From positions 1-64,000 of IMG/VR virus record IMGVR_UViG_3300036832_000786: DNA of 64,000 nt; one strand, given 5' to 3'. The translations under genes and the position numbers were made by a program. Below the pieces are notes generated by a model, which worked only from the letters and a program-made list of their open reading frames with translations, searched no databases and was not told where the DNA came from. The DNA is from a virus. Numbering within the stretch: the first letter of the stretch is position 1; each line of letters opens with the position of its first letter. This document shows positions 8,955 to 17,358 of this stretch, in pieces.

Positions 8955-10418
8955 ATGGCCCAGACTGCCGCGCCACGCGATGCCGTAAGCCTCGCGGGTA
9001 CGATCACCGCAACGAGTGCGGCGAGCATCCGAACAGTTGTTCGGATGACAGTCGCCGGGCGTATCACGGCGCACGGACATATTATCGGGCGTACCTACCC
9101 GCCCTACCTCATTGGGCGGATCACGGCGCAGGCTAAGGCGCGGATTCAGCGACCCGTCCTCAATGCGGCGGGCACCACCTTACAGTTACTGTACGGCAAC
9201 GCGATCAGTGCCGCGCAGGCTCGGTTTCAATACCCGACCTTCACTTCCAGTCTATCGGGCCGCATCACCGCGCAGGCAACGGGGCGGTCAGCGCCGCCGC
9301 TGATAACGACGGCACCGCTTATTACGCTGACCGGCCGAATCACCGCGACCCTGCGGGCGTCCCTCAACCGTCCCAAGCTGACCCCCGAACCGCTTAACCT
9401 GTTTGGTAACATCTACGCCAACAGTGTGGCGCAGCTAGGTACCGGTCCTTATTATGTCACTAATCTGGCAGGTCGGACACGAAGCGGCGTAACACTGTCC
9501 GGTACGGCGGGACCGTGGCAGCCATACCTGATCGGTGGTATCACCGCCACGGCACGGCTGTTCCTGGGTATCGCTGAGATACAGGTACCGCTACCGCCGT
9601 ACCCGCCACCGTTCTTGACATTCAGCACGCTCGATTACCTGGACCGCATCACCTCTGAGCACAACCAGAAGCCAAAATACGTCGCGACCGTCGCGCTGAC
9701 GGCCGATGCCGTGGTGCAGGATCAGCAACTGGTTGCCGGTGTTCCTGGACTCTTTGACCTTGATTATTGTGTCGGTGAACAAGAGGATTTTACGGGAGAG
9801 TGGATCGGTAAATCACGCTGGATCGAACTACCGGCTACATTCTTTTCCTGGGATACGGAAGGTGCCGGTTGGAACCAAGCCAACTGGAAGGGACCGGCCG
9901 ATTCGGATAGCGACATCGAGCGGCTCGATGACTATCACTACCGTCTGTTGCTGTACGCCAACATCATCGCTAACCATTGGAATGGCTCGATCCCGCAAGC
10001 CTACGAGGCGTGGGATACCCTCTTTCACTACATCGGATTACAGGTTATCATCCAAGATTATGGTAACATGACCATGTTGTACGGTCTGTTATCGACACAA
10101 CGGTTAGACGCGACACTTGTGTCACTGTTCCTCACGGGACAGATGGATTTGCGTCCCGAAGGTGTCGAGCTTATCGCGTATGCGCTTCAGCCGGAACCGG
10201 GTGTACCGTTTTTCGCGTGGGATGCGACGAGTGACTCGGTGCAAGGCTGGGATCAAGGCGATTGGGCTATCATGCTCCCGCCAGGGTCGGCGTACACCCC
10301 TGGTGTCAACGTAACCGTTTGGGATGCCCCGGCACCGGGGCAAGGGCAGGGACCGGTGGCAACCGATGACGTGCCGCAAACCGATTGGGATGACGGTGCC
10401 ACGGACTGGGATAAATAG
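8955..10418 (+). CDS. DUF2612-type baseplate protein with N-terminal GRITA repeats
   Basis: 487 residues, starting directly after the previous stop. The C-terminal ~220 residues (DRITSEHNQKPKYVATVA, GLFDLDYCVG, DDYHYRLLLYANIIANHWNG, LRPEGVELIAYAL) match DUF2612, a family found next to baseplate J in contractile phages. The first ~200 residues carry about eight degenerate units with the core L-x-G-R-I-T-A-x-A (GRITAHG, GRITAQA, GRITATL, GGITATA), probably a repetitive beta rod. The family is virion-associated; the repeat domain may be a spacer or adhesin (inference). Confidence 0.8.
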   Translation: MAQTAAPRDAVSLAGTITATSAASIRTVVRMTVAGRITAHGHIIGRTYPPYLIGRITAQAKARIQRPVLNAAGTTLQLLYGNAISAAQARFQYPTFTSSLSGRITAQATGRSAPPLITTAPLITLTGRITATLRASLNRPKLTPEPLNLFGNIYANSVAQLGTGPYYVTNLAGRTRSGVTLSGTAGPWQPYLIGGITATARLFLGIAEIQVPLPPYPPPFLTFSTLDYLDRITSEHNQKPKYVATVALTADAVVQDQQLVAGVPGLFDLDYCVGEQEDFTGEWIGKSRWIELPATFFSWDTEGAGWNQANWKGPADSDSDIERLDDYHYRLLLYANIIANHWNGSIPQAYEAWDTLFHYIGLQVIIQDYGNMTMLYGLLSTQRLDATLVSLFLTGQMDLRPEGVELIAYALQPEPGVPFFAWDATSDSVQGWDQGDWAIMLPPGSAYTPGVNVTVWDAPAPGQGQGPVATDDVPQTDWDDGATDWDK

Positions 10419-10439
10419 CAGGTAAGGGGAGAGACACCC

Positions 10440-12566
10440 ATGAGCGCCAATATGCATTCGGTGAACGGAAACGGTGTCGCCGGTCGAGCGGATAGTGTCG
10501 TCCCGTTTGCCTTTACCGCCGCCACCGATTTTAAGGCGGTGGGTATCGGTGCCGGGGCCAACATCGAGGCACTGCCTGCGTATTTCACCGACCCGCTCCT
10601 AGGTACTGGTAACATGCCGGGTCTGGCGATCTCGGCCTTTAACAACCGCGCGTTAAGGCAAGGCACCTTTGTCGCGTCGAGCCTGTGTCTGTGGATCAGC
10701 GGTCAGATTCAGGCATATGTCTACGATGACGGTGACCAGATCAAGTGGCAGAACGAGTTCCAGAACGCACTGGCCAATTTTGTCTCGACACTGATCCCCT
10801 CCAATCCTGACTACACTGGTGTCTACCTGCCGATCCTGGGCGGTACCATGCGGGGCAACATCAACTTCCAGGCTGGTATTACAACAGTCCTGGAAAACAA
10901 CACTTTTTATCAGGGCAAGGATACGGCTGGGCAGGCGCGCGGCCTGATCATGAAAAGTAACACTAACGATGTCATCGTCAATGATGGTTCGTCGCCGCGC
11001 GTCACCATTGCCGGGATACCCGTTGCCAACAACAACTTTGCCTGGAGCGGCAGAGACACGCCGACCGGCAATGTCCGTCCGTTAATCGGTTTGCTGAGTG
11101 ACAATAACATTCACATCGGCAGTTCAACGACCACTGATATCTATTTTGATATCACCGGGGCTGTTCACCATGCCAGTAACGTCATCCTCAACAACAACCA
11201 TTACATTTATGGCAACGATACCGGAGCTACTGCCCGCGCGTTGCTTGGTTTGGCCAATGACAACGCGATATACATCGCCAGCGGTGCCCAGAGCGCGACC
11301 CATATCTATGCGGGCGGCGGCCAGTCAATCCAGTTACACTCAAACGTGCTCGCGCTTGCGCAGTTACAAGTCAACGGTACCAGCTATCTCCAGGCTTTCA
11401 CCCGGTGCTACATCCCCGGTGGCAACGACCCGTTGCAGATTTTGGCCGATAACGGGTTCTACGCGCGGATACACTACATCACTTCGGGCGTTCGTGAATG
11501 GTCGGCGGGGTGTCTCAACAACGGTAACTATGCCATTGCTGACGAATCGGCGCACGCGTTCCGTTGGCAGATCGATACCTCCGGGAACATCACTGTTTAT
11601 AACTCCCAAACCGTCAATGGTAGTATGGCTGTCAGTGGTGGATTGACGGTGTACAACAGCCTCAATGTCGCCAGCGGTGGTTTCAACTGCGGCAATGCTG
11701 GCATGCAAGCCGTGATAGTCAACAACGGCCTCAACGTCTATAACGGGCTTGCGGTCAATAGCGGTAACCTTAGTGTTGCTGGTACTATTTCTACTGGGGG
11801 AACCATTTCTGGCGGCTACGTCTACAGCGGTGGACAGGTCTACGGCGCTGGCAGTGTCGTGTCGCCGGGAACCGTTCAGGGCGGCTACGTCTACAGCACT
11901 GGGAATTTGGATATTGCTGGTAGTATGGGTGTCGCGGGCAATTTCAATTGCAGCAACCAAGTCACTTCTAACACGATGTATGGGAACTTCGTCCACAGTA
12001 ACGGTGACATGACGTGTCAGGGTAACTTCTATGCTACTGGTACTATAGCGACACCAAACCATCTCAGCGCCGGGTACGGGTTCTGTCTCGGTGGGGCAGG
12101 CTTCAACTTCGATTACACCTTTGCCGCACCGTACAACAATCACTTCCAGATGGTCAGCGGGTTGGGGATGTACGCGCAGTTCTTCTCGTCCTACTCGGAT
12201 GAGCGGCTGAAGAAGAACATCGACACTGTCGAGCGCGATGCGGTGGCGGCGATCAAGGCGCTGCAATTCTATTCCTATGACAGCCCGCACATGTCACCCA
12301 AGGGCGAGGAGATCATCGACAAGCGCAGTCACGTCGCGCTTGGCTTCCTGGCGCAACAGGTTCAGGAGTCACTCGCCGATGCGGTCATCGAGACTGACCA
12401 GCCCACGGTCTTTCACATGGATCATCCAGAGACTGGTGTGGTGGGTTGCGATTATGAGACTCAGCCGGTCCTGGCGATCGACGTGATGACCATGCTGGCG
12501 TACTCGCTGCGCGCCATCCAACAGCTTACCGATCGTCTAGAGCAACTCGAAGGTGGGAGAGCCTAA
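10440..12566 (+). CDS. Large tail fibre with C-terminal S74 chaperone
   Basis: 708 residues, with GGGGAGAG before the ATG. The N-terminus (PFAFTAATDFKAVGIGAGAN) and YLPILGGTMRGNI linker lead into a long repetitive shaft rich in NGLNVYNGLAV, GGYVYSGGQVYG and GGYVYSTGNL units. The S74 chaperone starts at SYSDERLKKNIDTVERDAV and includes HVALGFLAQQVQESL, ending in a coiled coil (IQQLTDRLEQLEGG). It is the longest fibre here and the likely main receptor-binding fibre. Confidence 0.9.
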   Translation: MSANMHSVNGNGVAGRADSVVPFAFTAATDFKAVGIGAGANIEALPAYFTDPLLGTGNMPGLAISAFNNRALRQGTFVASSLCLWISGQIQAYVYDDGDQIKWQNEFQNALANFVSTLIPSNPDYTGVYLPILGGTMRGNINFQAGITTVLENNTFYQGKDTAGQARGLIMKSNTNDVIVNDGSSPRVTIAGIPVANNNFAWSGRDTPTGNVRPLIGLLSDNNIHIGSSTTTDIYFDITGAVHHASNVILNNNHYIYGNDTGATARALLGLANDNAIYIASGAQSATHIYAGGGQSIQLHSNVLALAQLQVNGTSYLQAFTRCYIPGGNDPLQILADNGFYARIHYITSGVREWSAGCLNNGNYAIADESAHAFRWQIDTSGNITVYNSQTVNGSMAVSGGLTVYNSLNVASGGFNCGNAGMQAVIVNNGLNVYNGLAVNSGNLSVAGTISTGGTISGGYVYSGGQVYGAGSVVSPGTVQGGYVYSTGNLDIAGSMGVAGNFNCSNQVTSNTMYGNFVHSNGDMTCQGNFYATGTIATPNHLSAGYGFCLGGAGFNFDYTFAAPYNNHFQMVSGLGMYAQFFSSYSDERLKKNIDTVERDAVAAIKALQFYSYDSPHMSPKGEEIIDKRSHVALGFLAQQVQESLADAVIETDQPTVFHMDHPETGVVGCDYETQPVLAIDVMTMLAYSLRAIQQLTDRLEQLEGGRA

Positions 12567-12818
12567 ATGAACGAAGACACCGTGCAGGGCTTTTGTGCAG
12601 CGGCCGGAAGGGTGATGGCTGAGCTTGCCGAAGAGAGCACGTCGAGCGAGTTGGTGGAGCGGGTGCGGCGCTGTACCAATGCCATCGTAACGATGCTGCC
12701 GATGCCGATGCCCCCGACAGTTCCCGATGCCGTGCAGCCGCACTCGCCGCCGCCGCCAGAACCGCCGCACTTGCCGCAGCCGCAATCTGATCCGCCGCCT
12801 ACTCCGGGACGCGCATAG
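12567..12818 (+). CDS. Small protein at end of tail operon
   Basis: 83 residues starting one base after the fibre stop. A helical N-terminal half (FCAAAGRVMAELAEE, ELVERVRRCTNAIVTML) is followed by a proline-rich tail. It ends the rightward operon and its last 20 bases overlap the end of the converging leftward gene at 12799. The family is not recognised; position suggests a fibre partner. Confidence 0.6.
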   Translation: MNEDTVQGFCAAAGRVMAELAEESTSSELVERVRRCTNAIVTMLPMPMPPTVPDAVQPHSPPPPEPPHLPQPQSDPPPTPGRA

Positions 12819-12978
12819 GCCGGTTTTGTTGCTTGGCCAGTAACGCTTCGGTGGCGAGCCGCGCGATCACCTTGAAGGCGGTCGCGTAGCGCGCATCGAC
12901 CACGACACCGTCCTTTAGGTACTCGGTGACCGTGCGGCGGATTTGCAGTAGCGTGTGCTTTGCGTCTTCGTCATCCAC
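12799..12978 (-). CDS. Small helical protein, GTG start
   Basis: 59 residues read leftwards. The start is a GTG at 12976-12978 with AGAGG five bases before it. The sequence (DDEDAKHTLLQIRRTVTEYL, ATAFKVIARLATEALLAKQQ) is two amphipathic helices. It converges on and overlaps the end of the rightward tail operon. Codon use is phage-like and it abuts the next gene; function unknown. Confidence 0.5.
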   Translation of the reverse strand: MDDEDAKHTLLQIRRTVTEYLKDGVVVDARYATAFKVIARLATEALLAKQQNRPMRVPE

Positions 12979-12989
12979 GGCAGCCTCTA

Positions 12990-13151
12990 TCAGTGAGTCT
13001 GTTTCTGTACATCCTTGACGAGGAACTCACGCAAGCCCTTCGGATCGATACCGATAAAGTCGCATATGTCCTCGAATGATTCGGGGTCGTCTTCAAGCAT
13101 GCGCAGCATCATACGCTCGACCTCGACGCGGAATATCGCATCGAGTTCCAT
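12990..13151 (-). CDS. Small acidic protein
   Basis: 53 residues read leftwards (MELDAIFRVEVERMML, EDDPESFEDICDFIG, GLREFLVKDVQ). It is helical and acidic, starting directly after the stop of the 13152 gene and ending just before the 12799 gene. No known family; retained because spacing and composition fit the operon exactly. Confidence 0.5.
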   Translation of the reverse strand: MELDAIFRVEVERMMLRMLEDDPESFEDICDFIGIDPKGLREFLVKDVQKQTH

Positions 13152-13367
13152 TTAGAGTGCCACCAGCCCGGCCTTGTCCCTGACCGACTGCAACACAAAC
13201 TTGTCGGTAGCAATGACACCGAATTCATGTTTGCTGATCGGACACCCGCCCATGTTACCGACCATGCTCGGTGGTGCCTCACAATAACACCAGCGGTAAC
13301 CGGGTAGGTCAGCGAACGTTACTGGCTTGCTCGGAATGTAGCGGTATTGGTAGCTGGTCACTGACAT
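13152..13367 (-). CDS. Small Cys-containing protein
   Basis: 71 residues. GGAGG at the end of the upstream gene is its ribosome-binding site. The middle (WCYCEAPPSMVGNMGGC) has three cysteines, and the tail is basic/hydrophobic (FVLQSVRDKAGLVAL). Unrecognised; it lies in the leftward operon of small genes behind the tail cluster. Confidence 0.6.
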   Translation of the reverse strand: MSVTSYQYRYIPSKPVTFADLPGYRWCYCEAPPSMVGNMGGCPISKHEFGVIATDKFVLQSVRDKAGLVAL

Positions 13368-13368
13368 A

Positions 13369-13620
13369 TCATCCTCCGTAGGTTCGTTCGATCTTGACGA
13401 ATTCGTATTCTAGTTCCTCTAGCTGGCGCAACAGGAACAGCAACGGTTCCATCCTCGCGCAGCACGCCTCGATGCCGTAGCGGCGGTAATCATCGGCTTT
13501 GGATACCAGCATCCGGTAGCCGATTGGGGTTCCCGGATTGAGGCCACCCATCGGCGCGCCCATGCGTATCTCGCCGCCGCTAAAGCCCGGTGAGTGGGGT
13601 TCGTTCTCGCCGTAGGGCAT
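13369..13620 (-). CDS. Small protein of unknown role
   Basis: 83 residues. A glycine-rich N-terminus (PGFSGGEIRMGAPMGG) precedes an amphipathic helical half (CARMEPLLFLLRQLEELEYEF). One-base overlap with the upstream gene and a ribosome-binding site in its end show it is co-transcribed. No family recognised. Confidence 0.6.
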   Translation of the reverse strand: MPYGENEPHSPGFSGGEIRMGAPMGGLNPGTPIGYRMLVSKADDYRRYGIEACCARMEPLLFLLRQLEELEYEFVKIERTYGG

Positions 13621-13904
13621 TAATCCTCCTTGGTGCTTTCAGGCACCTCACCATCATCACGTCCTCCGTCGCAACCAAAAGAGTCGTTGTGTTGTATCTG
13701 GCAGTACACCGAACCGGCGACAGTGATAATGAATTGGTCACCGTCTACCAGTTCCTGTAGACACTCTTCGGGAACGCCGTGTTCCAGTGCGCCGCCGAGT
13801 ATCCTGGCAAGTGTCTCTCCGGTGGTCGGCCCGAACAACCACAGTGCCGGGAACTCTGTCATCATACGTTCAACATTGACGGTAGCAATCAGTGTTGGTT
13901 CCAC
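13620..13904 (-). CDS. Small protein of unknown role
   Basis: 94 residues with a helical, moderately acidic sequence (FGPTTGETLARILGGALEHG, ECLQELVDGDQFIITVAG) and a very acidic, Gly-rich end. It overlaps the next gene by one base. No membrane segment. Family not recognised. Confidence 0.6.
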   Translation of the reverse strand: MEPTLIATVNVERMMTEFPALWLFGPTTGETLARILGGALEHGVPEECLQELVDGDQFIITVAGSVYCQIQHNDSFGCDGGRDDGEVPESTKED

Positions 13905-13913
13905 TAGGTCACC

Positions 13914-14066
13914 TCACAAACGAAACAGCCAAAAGGATACGACACTGCCGATTAACATCCCGCCAGCGGTGCTGAGCAAAACCCAGAACCAGTGTGACTC
14001 CCGCTGGATGACCGCAAGAGCGATCAGTATACCGGCCAAGCTGATATCGACTACGTCGTGACTCAT
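13914..14066 (-). CDS. Small two-helix membrane protein
   Basis: 50 residues, starting at the ATG that overlaps the stop of the SPFH-like gene (ATGA). Two hydrophobic helices (ISLAGILIALAVI and FWVLLSTAGGMLIGSVVSFW) flank a short QRESH turn. Translational coupling to the SPFH-like gene suggests both act at the inner membrane. A holin-like role is possible from size and topology but nothing else supports it. Confidence 0.55.
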   Translation of the reverse strand: MSHDVVDISLAGILIALAVIQRESHWFWVLLSTAGGMLIGSVVSFWLFRL

Positions 14067-14455
14067 TGGGCACTCGGCCGCCGTCCGGCCTCCAGGATTG
14101 GGATATTGGCTTCGGTCGGAACATAGATCACGGTTGGCGATTTGTTACCGGTGACATCGGTGATCCATAAGTACTTCAGATAAGCCTCGTTGCCTTTTAG
14201 ACTTTCACCGATGATCGCGTTGGCCTTGGCGACACCCTGCGCGCGGAGCACTTCCGCGTCCGCTAGCAGCGAGGCAGAGTCTTTCTTGGCTTGTGCCTCG
14301 CGCACCGCGACCTGTCGGTTGAAGTCGGCGCGGGCGAGTTCTGCCTCGCCTTGCAGCCGCTGGCTGTAGACACTGTATTGCGGGCAACCCCATAGACCGA
14401 ACCCGGCCAGGATCATGAGAATGAAGGCGACAACGACACCGAGTGCGACCGGCAT
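14063..14455 (-). CDS. Membrane-anchored SPFH/prohibitin-like protein
   Basis: 130 residues. An N-terminal transmembrane helix (ALGVVVAFILMILAGFGLW) is followed by a long alanine- and glutamate-rich coiled coil (RLQGEAELARADFNRQ, REAQAKKDSASLLADAEVLRAQG) and the KANAIIGESLKGNEAYLKYLW segment. These match the C-terminal part of SPFH/Band-7 proteins; the beta SPFH domain itself is missing. Phages of several kinds carry such short versions, thought to modulate membrane proteases or envelope integrity. It is flanked by two other small membrane proteins. Confidence 0.7.
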   Translation of the reverse strand: MPVALGVVVAFILMILAGFGLWGCPQYSVYSQRLQGEAELARADFNRQVAVREAQAKKDSASLLADAEVLRAQGVAKANAIIGESLKGNEAYLKYLWITDVTGNKSPTVIYVPTEANIPILEAGRRPSAQ

Positions 14456-14467
14456 GGTACGGTTCCT

Positions 14468-14698
14468 TTAATCTAGGTGCATGCGAATCGAGCAACTGGT
14501 TTCGCGAATGATAATCCCGGCGCGAGTAACTTCGACTAAGTCAGTCGAGTGCAGTACTGCATCAACCGCCTTGGCACAAAGTTCCTCTTCCTTGTCCCTG
14601 CTAGGAGCGGTGTAGGCCACGACCCCCACCATCGCTACCGCAGGCAAAAGTATCAGCGGGTAGTACCAGTAGACTCTAGAGAATGAATTCCTTGCCAT
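14468..14698 (-). CDS. Small single-pass membrane protein
   Basis: 76 residues from the ATG that overlaps the end of the HTH gene by about 20 bases. One N-terminal transmembrane helix (YYPLILLPAVAMVGVVAY), then a charged soluble domain with two cysteines (ELCAKAVDAVLHSTD, IIIRETSCSIRMHLD). It could be exported with the C-terminus in the periplasm. Function unknown. Confidence 0.6.
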   Translation of the reverse strand: MARNSFSRVYWYYPLILLPAVAMVGVVAYTAPSRDKEEELCAKAVDAVLHSTDLVEVTRAGIIIRETSCSIRMHLD

Positions 14699-15008
14699 CG
14701 GGTCCAAACACCTTGCGAGTGTAGCCGAGTGTCCGCAGTACCATGTCGACCGTGGCGTTCTGCGGCCGTCTGGTTTCGCCGTTCTGCCACTTGCGCAGGG
14801 TGGAGGCGCAGACACCGCACCTCTCCTCGATACGCTTGAGCGACCACCCGCTGTCGGTGATCACGCGGGTGACTAGCTCAAGAACCGGGTCGCGATCGGT
14901 GAATCGATATCCCCGATCGCGGGTGACGTGCTCCAGCCGCCGCTGCGGCCCGCCAGCGGGCTTGTTCTTGCCCTTACCCTTGCGGAGCGTGTGGATCGTT
15001 GCTGCCAT
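14676..15008 (-). CDS. HTH DNA-binding regulator
   Basis: 110 residues. A basic N-terminus (TLRKGKGKNKPAGG) precedes a Cro/CI-type helix-turn-helix: LVTRVITDSGWSLKRIEERC, GVCASTLRKWQNGETRRPQNA, VLRTLGYTR. The second helix-turn-helix phrase is typical of XRE-family regulators. Position at the head of the small membrane-gene group suggests local control or lysogeny regulation. Confidence 0.75.
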   Translation of the reverse strand: MAATIHTLRKGKGKNKPAGGPQRRLEHVTRDRGYRFTDRDPVLELVTRVITDSGWSLKRIEERCGVCASTLRKWQNGETRRPQNATVDMVLRTLGYTRKVFGPDGKEFIL

Positions 15009-15020
15009 CTACGCGTCCTC

Positions 15021-15587
15021 CTATTGCTCGATTATCACTCTGCGCTGCTGGGGCTGGAACTTGTGTAGCTCCTGTTTGGCGGCGAGGTAGGCTTTATGGG
15101 CTTCTTGCGGTGTGTCGAAGTAGCCAAGAAAGTGTATCTTGTTGTTGACGCGAATCCTCGCCGCCCAACGGCTTTTATCGAAGGACACCCCAGTGTATCC
15201 GCTGGTGTTGTTTTTGTACCGCGCCTTGTTTTGGTGGTTCTGCCCGAATGACGCTTCGCGTAGTACACCGATACGGTTGTCGTCACGGTTACCGTAGCGG
15301 TGATCTATCCGGTCTGTCGGCCATGCGCCGTGTGTCATTGCCCAGGCGATGCGGTGTGCCGTCGCTTTACGGTAGCCGTTCCAATTGATCCGCACCCGTC
15401 GATACCCGTACCCGTTCAATGCGCCAGCGACCGTGCCAGCGTATCGACCGTTCCAGGTACGCCACGCCTTGAATGAGACAAAGTGCGAGCGGGGCCGCTC
15501 GCGCCATGTCAGAGTGCCGTGATCCGGGTCGTAGATCAGGCATTCATGAAGGAACTCAATTGGAATGTCGGTGTCGCGCGGCTTCAC
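15021..15587 (-). CDS. HNH homing-type endonuclease with AP2 domain
   Basis: 188 residues. The HNH part spans about residues 80-140: ATAHRIAWAMTHG, then IDHRYGNRDDNRI, and REASFGQNHQNK. The C-terminal AP2 DNA-binding domain is NTSGYTGVSFDKSRWAARI followed by HFLGYFDTPQEAHKAY. HNH-AP2 proteins are mobile, site-specific nickases common in phages. The gene overlaps the upstream gene by four bases, so insertion has been accommodated in the operon. Confidence 0.85.
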   Translation of the reverse strand: MKPRDTDIPIEFLHECLIYDPDHGTLTWRERPRSHFVSFKAWRTWNGRYAGTVAGALNGYGYRRVRINWNGYRKATAHRIAWAMTHGAWPTDRIDHRYGNRDDNRIGVLREASFGQNHQNKARYKNNTSGYTGVSFDKSRWAARIRVNNKIHFLGYFDTPQEAHKAYLAAKQELHKFQPQQRRVIIEQ

Positions 15588-16600
15588 CGCGTCACCTCAT
15601 ACTCCCTGCGCACATCCGCGCCCTTCTTCCCGCGTGGATGTGAACTCCACCAGTAGACGCCTGTGCGCCTCGTTTTGAAGTGCCCTCTACACAGATGGTA
15701 CCGCGCCTCCTCGCGTGACACGCCGGACAGGCGGGCACGGTTGCTCATGACCCTAGAGATACGCAAGCGCGTGGAGATGAACTCCTTCAGCGGCGGCTTC
15801 TTGTTTTTGCGCCGCGCGTTGTTCAGCTTGGTGAAGTCATCCCGTTCCTGTTGGATGATGGAGTTCCGGGAATTCAGTAACAGGTAGAACGCCTCGACAA
15901 ACGGCAGTTCCCCCGCCAGATCGTCACAAAATGATTCGTACCACTTGTGACCGGGGAACAACTCGTAGGACGTGATAAACGGCATAAAGATTTCCAGCGG
16001 GATAATGTCACCCCGCAGGCATAACCTGTCCGCTGCCTCCCGTTCGGTCGGGCTGTCATAAGGCTTCCACCGGTCGGGCATGTCGAGCTTCTGGCTCAGT
16101 TTACGCTGGAGCACGTTAGTGACCCACGGGAGGTTGCCGTACACCGCGTGCATGTACTGACTGAGCACGGGTTCGGTGTCACCGCTGTCCCAATCAAAGA
16201 TCAGGCCAAAGGGATTGACCATCAGTGTGTCATCGTGGTGAAGCCACGACAGGATCATGTACCCCTGTCGGCACGCCGGATCGGTGATGGTCAGGGCACC
16301 GACCCGTTTGGGCATTGGCTTCTCCATGCCCATAAATTGGTGATTGTCGCGGTTACCCTCGCGTTGGGATGGTGACCATTCCACCCAGGTGCGGGAGTAG
16401 GGAGCGCGGATCAAATCGAGCGCGCCGAGTAAGGATGACGGTCGGCTCCGGTAAACGTCACTACAGGCAAAGCTGATCTCTTCCGACAACTGGAAGCACT
16501 GTGCCTTGGTGAGTTCCTTACATAATGCCGTCATCCCGCCCAGCAATATCTGGTCGAGTTCACCGCCGGGCTGTTCCAACAGCCGGTCGTAGAGTCTCAC
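15584..16600 (-). CDS. Conserved phage protein with RGHF...HxRG C-terminal motif
   Basis: 338 residues from a GTG start with AGGAGG six bases upstream. Most of it is not recognisable. The C-terminus has CRGHFKTRRTGVYWWSSHPRG, split as RGHFKTR and GVYWWSSHPRG, a motif widespread in phage and mobile-element proteins of unknown function. It is soluble with no membrane segment. A repeat array lies directly upstream (16617-16700). Confidence 0.65.
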   Translation of the reverse strand: MRLYDRLLEQPGGELDQILLGGMTALCKELTKAQCFQLSEEISFACSDVYRSRPSSLLGALDLIRAPYSRTWVEWSPSQREGNRDNHQFMGMEKPMPKRVGALTITDPACRQGYMILSWLHHDDTLMVNPFGLIFDWDSGDTEPVLSQYMHAVYGNLPWVTNVLQRKLSQKLDMPDRWKPYDSPTEREAADRLCLRGDIIPLEIFMPFITSYELFPGHKWYESFCDDLAGELPFVEAFYLLLNSRNSIIQQERDDFTKLNNARRKNKKPPLKEFISTRLRISRVMSNRARLSGVSREEARYHLCRGHFKTRRTGVYWWSSHPRGKKGADVRREYEVTR

Positions 16601-16616
16601 TGTGCCCTCCTAGAAA

Positions 16617-16700
16617 AGGCGTTCGTTGTTTTTGTGTATGTCTGGTGAAGTGACTCGTTTTGCGGTCCTGTGTCTATCTCGCAGTTTGGCTCCTGGTTCA
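16617..16700 (-). repeat. Two-part 36-bp repeat array R1 (2-3 units)
   Basis: Two clear units read on the minus strand: an ATACACA or AGACACA block is followed 15 bp later by GAACG or AAACGAGTCA, and the units are 36 bp apart. A partial third unit follows. It stands between a terminator and the GTG gene at 16600 and points in the direction of transcription. Confidence 0.8.
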
Positions 16701-16714
16701 AAGGTACTACACCA

Positions 16715-16758
16715 ACAAAAACCCCCGGCGGAACCCAGCGAGGGGTCCATCCGGGGGT
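16715..16758 (-). terminator. Rho-independent terminator
   Basis: Perfect 8-bp stem ACCCCCGG / CCGGGGGT with an A-run on the plus strand (U-run in leftward RNA). It ends transcription from the 16790 gene. Confidence 0.75.
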
Positions 16759-16789
16759 GTATCATAATGGGAACTTTCTCGCAATAGGG

Positions 16790-17356
16790 TTACAAGCGCC
16801 CGCCTGAGTTCTGGTATTCCTCAACCTCTTCCGGCATCGCCCGGCGCAGCATCTCGAACTCGACGGTGACCGGGCCGCTCCGGGGTAGCTGGATATTGGC
16901 CTTGCCGCGTAACTCTTTGTGCAGCGGCTCAGCTGGGTTGATGTCCTTTTCAGTGAAAATCTTCACCAGCTTGGCAGGCCGACCGCGACCGGCGACGACG
17001 ATCTCGCCGACCCGTAAACCATACGGGTCGGTCGGTGCCGCCGATGTCGATTCCGGTGCCTGATCCGGGTCAGGTTGTGCTGGTTGTTTGAGTGTCACAC
17101 AGAACGACGCCACGGCATCGAGTGACAGTGTCACTCGGCCTTGTGCCGTCTGCGCGTCTTCCATCAATTGTGCCACTTCGCGGGCCTCGTTGACGGTGCC
17201 TTTGTCTTCGCCCTCTTTCTCGCGCATCTCGGCCCACAAACGGATCAGTGCCGGTGCGTGCCGATCGCGCTCACGGAAGATGAATATCTGTTCATCGTCT
17301 TCGGCGATGTTCCAACAGGAGTCACCATCTTCAAAGTTTTCGAGCTTCGTCGCCAT
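16790..17356 (-). CDS. Acidic phage protein of unknown role
   Basis: 188 residues. N-terminal half acidic with aromatic strands (DSCWNIAEDDEQIFIFRERD), then a helical stretch and a Pro-rich linker at about 92-110. The C-terminal part (LRVGEIVVAGRGRPAKLVKI, GKANIQLPRSGPVTVEFEML) looks like a small beta domain. The Shine-Dalgarno GGAGTGA is the second block of the first repeat of array R2. Family not recognised. Confidence 0.65.
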   Translation of the reverse strand: MATKLENFEDGDSCWNIAEDDEQIFIFRERDRHAPALIRLWAEMREKEGEDKGTVNEAREVAQLMEDAQTAQGRVTLSLDAVASFCVTLKQPAQPDPDQAPESTSAAPTDPYGLRVGEIVVAGRGRPAKLVKIFTEKDINPAEPLHKELRGKANIQLPRSGPVTVEFEMLRRAMPEEVEEYQNSGGRL

Positions 17357-17358
17357 GC

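Noticed and set aside
13909-14124. Leftward 71-codon frame
   Set aside because: Out of phase with the better-supported 50-residue membrane protein coupled to the SPFH-like gene.
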